24,439 bases of DNA from JAXHUE01 sp034189655 (GTDB lineage: Bacteria; Chloroflexota; Dehalococcoidia; E44-bin15). Each line of letters begins with the position of its first letter. Within the stretch, counting starts at the first letter, position 1. Below are positions 13,000-21,037 of this stretch, in pieces. The stretch spans positions 1 through 24,439 of the forward strand of contig JAXHUE010000027.1 of NCBI GenBank assembly GCA_034189655.1, given 5' to 3'. Made by a program: the position numbers and the translations under genes. Below the pieces are notes generated by a model. That model had not been told where the DNA came from. It did no database searches and was given only the letters and a program-made list of their open reading frames with translations.

Positions 13000-14433
13000 A
13001 TGGCCTGGAACCCCGAATTTGAAGCGGCCTTCGACCCCAAGGCTGTCGCCATCGTGGGGGCCTCGACCGAGGAGAGCGAGATGAACCTGAATTTCACCCG
13101 CGCCTTGCAGGTGTTGGGCTACCAGGGGCACCTCTACCCGGTCAACAGAAAGGCCACCGAAGACACCAAGATATGCGGCTTAAAGGCCTACCCCAGCCTG
13201 GTCTCCATTCCGGAGCACATCGACCTGGTGGTCGTGTCGGTGCCCAAGCACGCCATCGTCGACGTGTTGAACGACTGCATCGCCGCCGGGGCCAAGAACG
13301 TGCAGATGTTCACCGCCGGCTTTAGGGAGACCGGGGAGAGGGAAGGGATCGAGCTTGAGGACAGGATAGTACAGATAGCCCGGGAGAACGGGCTGAACGT
13401 GGTGGGCCCCAACTGCATGGGGGTCTACAGCCCCAAGGCCAGGGTAGGCCTCTTCCAGGACTCCTCCACCGTCCCGGGCCCGGTGGCCTTCCTCTCGCAG
13501 AGCGGCGGGCTCATGGGGGAGTTCGCCGGCCTGGGGTCGGAGTACGGCATCTACTTCAGCAAGGCGGTGAGCTTCGGCAACGCCGCGGTCATGGACAGCA
13601 CCGATTTCCTGGAGTACCTGGCCACCGACCCCGAGACCACGATCATCACCATGTACCTGGAGGGGGTGAATAAGGGGCGCCTCTTCACCGAGCAGGTGAA
13701 GGAGATCAACAAGACCAAGCCCGTCATCATATGGAAGGGCGGGCTCACCGAGTCGGGCTCCCGCGCCGTGGCCTCCCATACCGGGTCACTGGGGGGGCAG
13801 GAGGAGACGTGGCAGGCCTTCTTCAGGCAGACCGGTGCGGTGCGGGTCGACTCCCTGGACGAGCTCAGGGACGTGACCATGACCTTCCTGTACCTGCCCC
13901 CGCCCAAGGGGAGGAGGGTGGCGCTCATGGGGGCGGGAGGGGGCAACAGCGTGGCCGGCGCCGATGTCTGTGCCCGCGAGGGGCTCACCGTGCCCCCGAT
14001 AGCGGAGGAGACCAGGAGGCGCCTTGCCACCTTCGTCCCCCCCGACGGCACCAGCGTAGGGAACCCGCTGGACATCGGGGTGGCCCTGCGCGATGCCAAC
14101 CTGCTCTCGCAGGCGCTTGAGCCGGTCGCCGCCGACCCCGCCATCGATGCCATCATATACGATTTCGCGGTAGGGCTCCTGGTACTGGGCATGGGCGATG
14201 CCCGCGAGGGCATGATAAAGTACATGGTGGACTTCGCCAAGGGCAACGCCCACGGCACGCCGCTCATCATGGTGATCCATCGCTGGGTGTCGGGCAAGGG
14301 GGTGGTGAATGAGATGCACGAGCTCCTTGCGCGCTTTGTCGGCGATGGCGTTGCCGCCTACCAGTCCCTCCAGCGGGCGAGCCGGGCCTACGCCAAGTTC
14401 GTGGGCTACCACGAGTTCCACGGCCGCATCTAG
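13000..14433 (+). CDS. NDP-forming acyl-CoA synthetase, alpha-subunit type
   Basis: This 477-residue protein has a CoA-binding Rossmann domain (about 1-135: AVAIVGAS, LYPVNRKA, VGPNCMG) and succinyl-CoA-synthetase-like flavodoxin domains (PVAFLSQSGGLMGEF near 161-175). The phosphohistidine is His260 in ASHTGSLGG, with Glu221 in YLEGV also conserved. In known ADP-forming acetyl/acyl-CoA synthetases the alpha part makes acyl phosphate and phospho-His, and a beta ATP-grasp part completes ATP synthesis. The beta part is absent here, both as a fusion and as a neighbour. The ATG follows AAAGGAGAG. The gene stands alone between a strong promoter and a strong hairpin. The acyl substrate is unknown. 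Confidence 0.9.
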   Translation: MAWNPEFEAAFDPKAVAIVGASTEESEMNLNFTRALQVLGYQGHLYPVNRKATEDTKICGLKAYPSLVSIPEHIDLVVVSVPKHAIVDVLNDCIAAGAKNVQMFTAGFRETGEREGIELEDRIVQIARENGLNVVGPNCMGVYSPKARVGLFQDSSTVPGPVAFLSQSGGLMGEFAGLGSEYGIYFSKAVSFGNAAVMDSTDFLEYLATDPETTIITMYLEGVNKGRLFTEQVKEINKTKPVIIWKGGLTESGSRAVASHTGSLGGQEETWQAFFRQTGAVRVDSLDELRDVTMTFLYLPPPKGRRVALMGAGGGNSVAGADVCAREGLTVPPIAEETRRRLATFVPPDGTSVGNPLDIGVALRDANLLSQALEPVAADPAIDAIIYDFAVGLLVLGMGDAREGMIKYMVDFAKGNAHGTPLIMVIHRWVSGKGVVNEMHELLARFVGDGVAAYQSLQRASRAYAKFVGYHEFHGRI

Positions 14434-14455
14434 GGCCCGGTCATGAGTGGAACCA

Positions 14456-14483
14456 GAGAGAGGGGCCTTCCGGCCCCTCTCTT
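14456..14483 (+). terminator. Terminator hairpin after the acyl-CoA synthetase gene
   Basis: A perfect 11-bp stem (14457-14467 with 14472-14482) encloses a TTCC tetraloop and starts 23 bases past the stop. The following TCTACTAT is only moderately T-rich. The stem is strong enough to make termination likely, and it could work in both directions. Confidence 0.65.
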
Positions 14484-14651
14484 CTACTATAGAGGGCCTG
14501 TGCGCTCTCACTGCCCTTCGCTCCCCCGCGTCGCCTTCCGTCCCCCGGTCGACCGCAGGGCCCACCGTCGGCAGCCAACCGTTATGTCGAGTGCGTCGTG
14601 GTATATGCTCCCCGTCCGCAGGGCGAGTGCCGGCGGGGGCCGCCCCTGGTA

Positions 14652-14680
14652 TTGACATAAAGCGCGTTTTCTGCTAGCGT
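14652..14680 (+). promoter_or_regulatory. Probable promoter of the acetolactate decarboxylase gene
   Basis: A perfect TTGACA (14652-14657) is followed 17 bases later by a poor -10, TAGCGT (14675-14680), preceded by TGC, which could act as an extended -10. The start would be near 14687, 19 bases before the GTG. The preceding part of this gap (14484-14651) shows no further feature. Confidence 0.5.
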
Positions 14681-14705
14681 GGTACGATTGTTGGGGAGGT
14701 GAGCA

Positions 14706-15497
14706 GTGTCTTTCACTCGAACGTGGTACCGATCATGGCTAGTGCTGCTGTGCCTGGTCCCCCTGGCGCTCGCCGGGTGCTCGGGCCAGTATGCCGAGAA
14801 CCCCATCGCAGAGAGGGAGACCCTGGCCCAGGTGTCCACCCTGGACGCCCTCATGGGCGGCCTCTACGATGGCGAGATGAGCTTTGGCACGCTCAAAGGG
14901 TACGGCGATATGGGGCTGGGCACCTTCGAGGCCCTCGACGGGGAGATGCTGGGGTTCGACGGCGAGTTCTACCAGGTGCGCGCCGACGGCAGCGTCCACC
15001 AGGTGCCCGATTCCATGGAGACGCCCTTTGCCTGTGTCACCTTCTTCGATGTCGACGAGACCGAAGGGCTGCCCCAGGGCACGGACTACGCCGGCCTCGA
15101 GCAGCTCCTCGACGGCATGGTGCCCACGGACAACATCTTCTACGCCATAAGGATAGATGGCACCTTCAGCTCCGTGAAGGCGCGGAGCGTGCCCCGCCAG
15201 GAGAGGCCCTATCCCCCGCTGGCAGACGTGATAGAGGAGCAGGTGGTCTTCGAGCTCACCGATGTCGCCGGGACCATGGTGGGGTTTCGCTGCCCGGCGT
15301 ACGTGGACGGCTTGAACGCCGTCGGCTATCACCTGCACTTCCTCACCGAGGACAGGGACGCCGGCGGCCACGTGCTGGAGTTCCAGGTGACGGAGGCGGT
15401 GGCCTCCCTGGACTATACCTCGGAGTACCTGTTGCTCCTGCCCGGTCCCGGCAGCGATTTCTACTCCATGGAGCTCCCCCCAGACACCCAGGAGTGA
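14706..15497 (+). CDS. budA: Alpha-acetolactate decarboxylase, predicted lipoprotein
   Basis: This 263-residue protein converts 2-acetolactate to acetoin. STLDALMGGLYDGEMSFG and GDMGLGTFEALDGE are signature segments. The zinc ligands are His209, His211 and His222 (GYHLHFLTEDRDAGGH), with Glu80 and Arg160 as active-site residues. These keep a constant offset from the residues I recall for the Brevibacillus enzyme; Glu256 may supply the C-terminal Glu. The N-terminus has a charged start, a hydrophobic stretch (WLVLLCLVPLAL) and the lipobox LAGC with Cys25, so it should be exported and lipid-anchored. The GTG start follows GGGGAGGTGA. No acetolactate synthase or acetoin reductase is adjacent. 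Confidence 0.92.
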   Translation: MSFTRTWYRSWLVLLCLVPLALAGCSGQYAENPIAERETLAQVSTLDALMGGLYDGEMSFGTLKGYGDMGLGTFEALDGEMLGFDGEFYQVRADGSVHQVPDSMETPFACVTFFDVDETEGLPQGTDYAGLEQLLDGMVPTDNIFYAIRIDGTFSSVKARSVPRQERPYPPLADVIEEQVVFELTDVAGTMVGFRCPAYVDGLNAVGYHLHFLTEDRDAGGHVLEFQVTEAVASLDYTSEYLLLLPGPGSDFYSMELPPDTQE

Positions 15498-15531
15498 CAG
15501 CGGGCGAGAGCGGCCGCCCCGCCATGGCCCC

Positions 15532-15560
15532 TTGCGAAAAGCGGATGCCGAGAGTAGAAT
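15532..15560 (+). promoter_or_regulatory. Sigma70-type promoter of the pdxST unit
   Basis: TTGCGA (15532-15537) and TAGAAT (15555-15560) are separated by 17 bases. The start near 15567 gives a leader of about 29 bases with the GGAGG site of pdxS. Confidence 0.65.
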
Positions 15561-15595
15561 ACTTATGTGAATATCCCATATTGCGGAGGGGCGGA

Positions 15596-16477
15596 ATGGA
15601 TACAGGGACCTGGACGGTAAAGGCGGGGCTGGCCCAGATGCTAAGGGGCGGCGTCATCATGGACGTGGTGACCCCGGAGCAGGCCAGGATCGCAGAGGAG
15701 GCGGGGGCATGTGCCGTGATGGCCCTGGAGCGGGTGCCGGCGGACATTCGCGCCCAGGGGGGCGTGGCCCGCATGGCCGACCCCACAGTAGTCGAGGCCA
15801 TCATGAAGGCGGTCTCCATCCCGGTGATGGCCAAGTGTCGTATCGGTCACTTCACCGAGGCCCAGGTGCTCCAGGCGCTGGGCGTTGACTATATCGATGA
15901 GTCCGAGGTGCTCACCCCGGCCGACGAGGCCCACCACATCTGGAAGCACGCATTCTCCGTCCCCTTCGTCTGTGGCTGCCGGGAGCTGGGAGAGGCGCTC
16001 AGGCGCATCGCCGAGGGGGCGGCCATGATCCGCACCAAGGGGGAGGCGGGCACGGGGAATATCGTGGAGGCGGTGCGCCACATGAGGGCGGTGATGGCCG
16101 GGCTGCGACGGCTCCAGGCCATGCCCCAGGACGAGCTCTCGGCCGAGGCCAAGGCCCTGGGGGCGCCGGTGGAGCTGGTGCTGGAGGTGCACCGCGAGGG
16201 GCGGCTCCCCGTGGTGAACTTCGCCGCCGGTGGCGTGGCCACCCCTGCCGATGCCGCCCTCATGATGCAGCTTGGCGCCGAGGGTGTATTCGTCGGGTCT
16301 GGCATCTTCAAGTCCAGCGACCCGGAGCGGAGGGCGCGCGCCATCGTCAAGGCCACCACTCACTACCAGGACCCCCACATCGTCGCCGAGGTATCGCGAG
16401 GGCTGGGGGAGGCCATGCCCGGCCTCGATATCAAGTCCATCCCCCAGGAGGAGCTGCTATCGCCACGAGGGTGGTAG
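15596..16477 (+). CDS. pdxS: Pyridoxal 5'-phosphate synthase, synthase subunit
   Basis: This 293-residue TIM-barrel enzyme makes PLP from ribose 5-phosphate, glyceraldehyde 3-phosphate and ammonia supplied by PdxT. The family residues are present: Asp23 (GVIMDVVT), catalytic Lys80 (PVMAKCRIGH), Lys148 (IRTKGEAGTG) and FAAGGVATPADAALMMQLGAEGVFVGSGIF. The length is normal. The ATG at 15596 follows GGAGGGGCGGA; the same frame is open far upstream but overlaps the decarboxylase gene and is not coding. pdxT follows 55 bases later, and the two products form the usual 12+12 complex. Confidence 0.97.
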   Translation: MDTGTWTVKAGLAQMLRGGVIMDVVTPEQARIAEEAGACAVMALERVPADIRAQGGVARMADPTVVEAIMKAVSIPVMAKCRIGHFTEAQVLQALGVDYIDESEVLTPADEAHHIWKHAFSVPFVCGCRELGEALRRIAEGAAMIRTKGEAGTGNIVEAVRHMRAVMAGLRRLQAMPQDELSAEAKALGAPVELVLEVHREGRLPVVNFAAGGVATPADAALMMQLGAEGVFVGSGIFKSSDPERRARAIVKATTHYQDPHIVAEVSRGLGEAMPGLDIKSIPQEELLSPRGW

Positions 16478-16532
16478 GCCCGGCCTCGCGGGGGGCGCGG
16501 TCAGGCGACGGCCGCCCGCAGGGGCCTGCCCT

Positions 16533-17153
16533 ATGACAGAGAAGGGAGACGGTGCCAGGCCGGCGAGGATAGGCGTCCTGGCGCTGCAGGGCGCATTCGC
16601 AGAGCACATCGCTCACCTGGGCCGCCTCGGTGCCCATGCCCTCCCGGTGCGGCTGCCCGCGGAGCTTCAGGGGATGGACGGGCTGGTTATCCCTGGGGGG
16701 GAGAGCACTTCCATAGCCCTGTTGATGGCGGAGTACGGCCTGGTGGGGCCGGTGCTTGAGCTCGCCGAGGGGGGCACCCCCATAATGGGCACCTGCGCCG
16801 GCGCCATCCTGCTGGCGGCGAGTGCCCACCCCGGCATCGCCACGCTGGGGGCCATGGACATAGAGGTTAAGCGCAATGCCTTCGGAAGGCAGGTGGACAG
16901 CTTCGAGGCCGACCTCGATATCGCGGCCATCGGCGCGCCCCCCTTTCCAGCGGTATTCATCAGGGCCCCCTCGATTGAGAGGGTGGGAGAGGCGGTAGAG
17001 GTCATGGCGCGTCTCGATGACGGCACCATCGTCGCGGCCAGGCAGGGCGCCCTGGTCGCCCTGGCCTTCCACCCCGAGCTCACCGACGACACAAGGCTCC
17101 ACGCCTATTTCCTGGGCTTAGTCGAGACGTCGCGCCGAGGTGGGGACAGATGA
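16533..17153 (+). CDS. pdxT: Pyridoxal 5'-phosphate synthase, glutaminase subunit
   Basis: This 206-residue class I glutaminase supplies ammonia to PdxS. It shows IGVLALQGAFAEH (13-25), VIPGGEST (52-59), the nucleophile Cys88 in GTCAGAILLA, and the His180/Glu182 pair in AFHPELTDDTRLH. The ATG at 16533 has only a weak purine-rich site upstream but gives a normal N-terminus with about ten extra residues. Its stop overlaps the start of the next gene (ATGA), coupling it to the GNAT-like unknown. Confidence 0.95.
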   Translation: MTEKGDGARPARIGVLALQGAFAEHIAHLGRLGAHALPVRLPAELQGMDGLVIPGGESTSIALLMAEYGLVGPVLELAEGGTPIMGTCAGAILLAASAHPGIATLGAMDIEVKRNAFGRQVDSFEADLDIAAIGAPPFPAVFIRAPSIERVGEAVEVMARLDDGTIVAARQGALVALAFHPELTDDTRLHAYFLGLVETSRRGGDR

Positions 17154-18079
17154 TGGTACGTCCCCTGTACCCCTTCGACCTGGCCCAGCTGGTCCCGTTT
17201 TCCAGGAAGGCCCACCCCAACGAGGCCAGCCTCATGGACGGGATGAGCGAGGTGGGCCGCCCCTCGCCTGGGGTCCTCCTGGGGTATGCACTGCCGCTCT
17301 ACCCGCGGCGCAGCACGTGGGTCTGCGTCGACGGGGGGCACCTCCGCGGCGTCGTCTCGGCGAAGGGCAGCCAGGGCTGTACCTCGTGGCAGGTGGACTA
17401 CCTCCAGGCCGACGGCGAGGACACCTGCGTTGCCCTGCTGGGCAGGGTGAGCCGCGAGGCCGCCAGGGGGGGCATCAAGAAGGTGTACCTGAGGCTCCCC
17501 TCCACCAGCCCCTTCCTGGATGGCGTGCGGCGCGCCGGGTTCTCCAGCTACGTGGAGGAGCGCCTCTTCCGCTACCGGGGAGGGGAGGCCTCCCTGGAGG
17601 CGCCGGCACCGGGGCCCTACTCCCTGCGCCCCTGCGAGCACTGGGACAAGTACCGGCTGTTCAATCTCTATAGCGCTGCCGTCCCCATCCCGGTACGCGT
17701 CGCCCTGGGGGTGGACATGGAGGAGCTCAGAGAGAGCCGCGATATGGCCTCGTGGCGGTCGCGGCACAGGGAGTTCGTCCTGCAGGACAGCTCGGCACTG
17801 GTGGGGTGGATCGGGGCAGGCGTGGAGAAGGGGGTGGGCTCCCTGGTGCTCATGTTCGACAGCGAGCTGGAGCACGAGGCGCTCCGCTGGCTCGTCGACT
17901 ATGGGCTGGTGAGCCTGGGCCAGAGGCGCGCCGTATTCTGCGTCGCCTTTGCCTTCCAGGGGCGACTGTCCGGCCTGCTGCAGGAGCACCGCTTCGAGGA
18001 GGCGGCGCAGTACACCAGGATGGTGAAAGATATCGCGGTGAGGGTCAAGGACCCCGACTATATGCCCGCACTCATATGA
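17150..18079 (+). CDS. Uncharacterised protein, probable tandem GNAT-like fold
   Basis: I do not recognise this 309-residue protein as a named family. The N-terminal half (about 1-145) reads like a GNAT acetyltransferase: RPLYPFDLAQLVPF, then HLRGVVSAKG, then VALLGRVSREAARGGIKKVYLRLP, then VRRAGFSSYVEERLFRY. The C-terminal half (about 155-309) repeats the pattern: YSLRPCEHWDKYRLFNLY, then SALVGWIGAG, then ALRWLVDYGL, then LQEHRFEEAAQYTRMVKDIAVRV. A clear Q/RxxGxG/A acetyl-CoA loop is missing in both halves, so catalysis is doubtful. It overlaps the pdxT stop by four bases and lies 15 bases before the R3H/AAA ATPase gene. Compartment: cytosol, with no signal peptide or TM helix. Confidence 0.7.
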   Translation: MMVRPLYPFDLAQLVPFSRKAHPNEASLMDGMSEVGRPSPGVLLGYALPLYPRRSTWVCVDGGHLRGVVSAKGSQGCTSWQVDYLQADGEDTCVALLGRVSREAARGGIKKVYLRLPSTSPFLDGVRRAGFSSYVEERLFRYRGGEASLEAPAPGPYSLRPCEHWDKYRLFNLYSAAVPIPVRVALGVDMEELRESRDMASWRSRHREFVLQDSSALVGWIGAGVEKGVGSLVLMFDSELEHEALRWLVDYGLVSLGQRRAVFCVAFAFQGRLSGLLQEHRFEEAAQYTRMVKDIAVRVKDPDYMPALI

Positions 18080-18094
18080 TTCGAATTGGGGAAG

Positions 18095-19615
<1,521 letters not shown>

Positions 19616-19689
19616 CCTCGGGCCCAGGCGGCGTCATCAGCGGGCGGCCTTGTATGCCGGTAGACCGAGGTAGAGGAGGACCACAGCCA

Positions 19690-20307
19690 TTGTCCCTGTT
19701 CATCACCTTTGAGGGCGGGGAGGGCTGCGGCAAGAGCACCCAGGCGAGGGCGCTCCATCGTCGCCTCTCCACCATGGGCCTGCCCGTGGTCCTCACCCAC
19801 GAGCCGGGGGGCACCCCCCTGGGGGCTCGGCTGCGCCGCCTGCTTAAAGGGGACGGTGAGATAGACCCCCTGACCGAGCTCCTGCTGTTCAATGCCTCGC
19901 GCGCCCACCTGGTGGCGCGGGTCATCGCCCCGGCACTGGAGCGGGGCGCCGTCGTCGTCTGCGACCGCTTCTCTCACTCCACCCTTGCCTACCAGGGCTA
20001 TGGGCGCGGGCTCCCCGCCGGCCTCGTCCAGTCGGCCAACTACGTGGCCACGCAGAGGCTCATCCCCGACCTGGTGGTGCTCCTCGATATGGACGTCGAC
20101 GCCGCCCTGGCGCGCAGAGGGCCCAGGGATCGCTTCGAGCGGGAGGGGCGCGACTTCCACCAGCGGGTGAGGCGCGGCTACCTCCAGATGGCACAGGCAG
20201 ACCCCAGGCGCTGGCACGTCGTCGACGCCTCGCTGCCGCGGCGCGAGGTGCAGCGCGTGATCTGGGAGCGGGTGGGGCCGCTCCTTCCCATTTCCCCCGT
20301 GAGGTAG
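19690..20307 (+). CDS. tmk: Thymidylate kinase
   Basis: This 205-residue enzyme phosphorylates dTMP to dTDP in the cytosol. It carries the P-loop GGEGCGKST (9-17), HEPGGTPLG, the DRF motif (CDRFSHSTLAYQGYGRG), a lid region RRGPRDRFE and a C-terminal VVDAS. I chose the TTG at 19690 because AGAGGAGG sits ten bases upstream and the resulting N-terminus (MSLFITFEGG) and length are standard. ATG at 19654 and GTG at 19612 are in frame but lack a ribosome site and add non-family residues. It is the last gene before the pyr promoter. Confidence 0.94.
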   Translation: MSLFITFEGGEGCGKSTQARALHRRLSTMGLPVVLTHEPGGTPLGARLRRLLKGDGEIDPLTELLLFNASRAHLVARVIAPALERGAVVVCDRFSHSTLAYQGYGRGLPAGLVQSANYVATQRLIPDLVVLLDMDVDAALARRGPRDRFEREGRDFHQRVRRGYLQMAQADPRRWHVVDASLPRREVQRVIWERVGPLLPISPVR

Positions 20308-20331
20308 CGGGGGACGAGCGCCGCGGGCCAC

Positions 20332-20360
20332 TTGAAAAGACGCGCCAGAAGTGGTATAAT
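20332..20360 (+). promoter_or_regulatory. Promoter of the pyr operon
   Basis: TTGAAA (20332-20337) and a perfect TATAAT (20355-20360) are separated by 17 bases, with TGG directly before the -10 (extended -10). The start near 20367 gives a leader of about 130 bases before pyrR. Confidence 0.85.
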
Positions 20361-20389
20361 ATATATTCAGAAATCGGGAGCCGGTTGAA

Positions 20390-20426
20390 CCTTTAAATCC
20401 AGTCCGGAGAGGCTGGCAAGGGGAGA
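20390..20426 (+). promoter_or_regulatory. PyrR-binding hairpin (anti-antiterminator) of the pyr leader
   Basis: The sequence carries the conserved PyrR-binding element: CCTTTAAATCCAG, loop TCCGGAGAGG (20403-20412), CTGGCAAGG. The upper stem is CCAG (20399-20402) with CTGG (20413-20416); the lower stem is CCTT (20390-20393) with AAGG (20418-20421). In known systems, UMP-bound PyrR stabilises this hairpin and so favours the downstream terminator. Without PyrR, 20412-20423 is free to pair with 20463-20474 (12 pairs, one G-U), forming the antiterminator. Confidence 0.88.
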
Positions 20427-20429
20427 CGG

Positions 20430-20504
20430 ATGAGCAGAGCGGCACACATAGATAGTGCAGAGCCCCTTGTCAGCGTGCGGTCAAGGGGATTTTTTTATGC
20501 CTGA
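20430..20504 (+). CDS. Candidate pyr leader peptide
   Basis: A 24-codon ORF starts at an ATG four bases behind an AAGGGGAGA site that lies in the 3' arm of the PyrR hairpin. It reads through the antiterminator and terminator arms and the T run, and stops at a TGA at 20502-20504, eight bases inside pyrR in another frame. PyrR binding would hide its ribosome site. A ribosome translating it would melt the terminator and finish on the pyrR start. I infer this from layout only; it may be chance. Confidence 0.35.
   Translation: MSRAAHIDSAEPLVSVRSRGFFYA
20463..20496 (+). terminator. pyr attenuator terminator
   Basis: CCCCTTG (20463-20469) pairs with CAAGGGG (20482-20488) around a 12-nt loop, followed by A and seven Ts (20490-20496), a textbook intrinsic terminator ending at the base before the pyrR ATG. 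Its 5' arm is also the 3' half of the antiterminator. Its 3' arm is also the AAGGGG ribosome site of pyrR. Confidence 0.9.
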
Positions 20505-21033
20505 GAGGGTCATCCTCACCGAGGGGGACATCCGCCGCGCGCTGACCCGCGTCGCCCACGAGATCGTGGAGCGAAACCACGGCTGCGAGGGCATCGTCTT
20601 CGTCGGGATGCACACCCGCGGCGTGCCCCTCGCCGGGCGCCTCGCCGCGTACATCAAGGGGTTCGAGTACGCCGATGTGCCCGTCGGCATCCTGGACATC
20701 AGCCTCTACCGCGATGACCTGCCCTCCGCCGGGTTAAGGCCCACCCTCCGCCCCACGGACGTGCCCACCGATATCGCAGGCAAGGTGGTGGTCCTGGTAG
20801 ACGACGTGCTCTTCACCGGGCGCAGCATCCGCGCCGCCATGGACGCCCTCATCGATATGGGGCGACCCCGCTCCATACAGCTCGCAGTGCTGGTAGACCG
20901 CGGTCACCGCGAGCTCCCCATCCGCGCCGACTACGTGGGGAAGAACGTGCCCACCGCCATACAGGAGGAGGTGGTGGTGCGCCTCAAGGAGACCGATGGC
21001 CGGGATGAAGTGGCAATCGTAAGGAGGGAGTGA
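20497..21033 (+). CDS. pyrR: PyrR: pyr operon attenuator protein / uracil phosphoribosyltransferase
   Basis: This 178-residue RNA-binding regulator has a type I phosphoribosyltransferase fold. The PRPP loop is VVLVDDVLFTGRS (98-110). IVFVGMHTRGVPLAGRLA, the ISLYRDDL segment (69-74) and LVDRGHRELPIRADYVGKNVPT are conserved. It binds the leader hairpin just upstream in response to UMP versus PRPP. The ATG at 20497 directly follows the terminator T run, with AAGGGG (20483-20488) as SD. pyrB starts four bases after its stop. Confidence 0.97.
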   Translation: MPERVILTEGDIRRALTRVAHEIVERNHGCEGIVFVGMHTRGVPLAGRLAAYIKGFEYADVPVGILDISLYRDDLPSAGLRPTLRPTDVPTDIAGKVVVLVDDVLFTGRSIRAAMDALIDMGRPRSIQLAVLVDRGHRELPIRADYVGKNVPTAIQEEVVVRLKETDGRDEVAIVRRE

Positions 21034-21037
21034 GCAG

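Noticed and set aside
14484..14651. Gap before the decarboxylase considered as a riboswitch or small RNA.
   Set aside because: It lies upstream of the likely promoter at 14652, and I find no conserved riboswitch core or terminator.
14699..15595. Upstream extension of the pdxS frame through the acetolactate decarboxylase gene.
   Set aside because: The real decarboxylase uses another frame with signal peptide and zinc motifs; pdxS has its own promoter, SD and canonical start at 15596.
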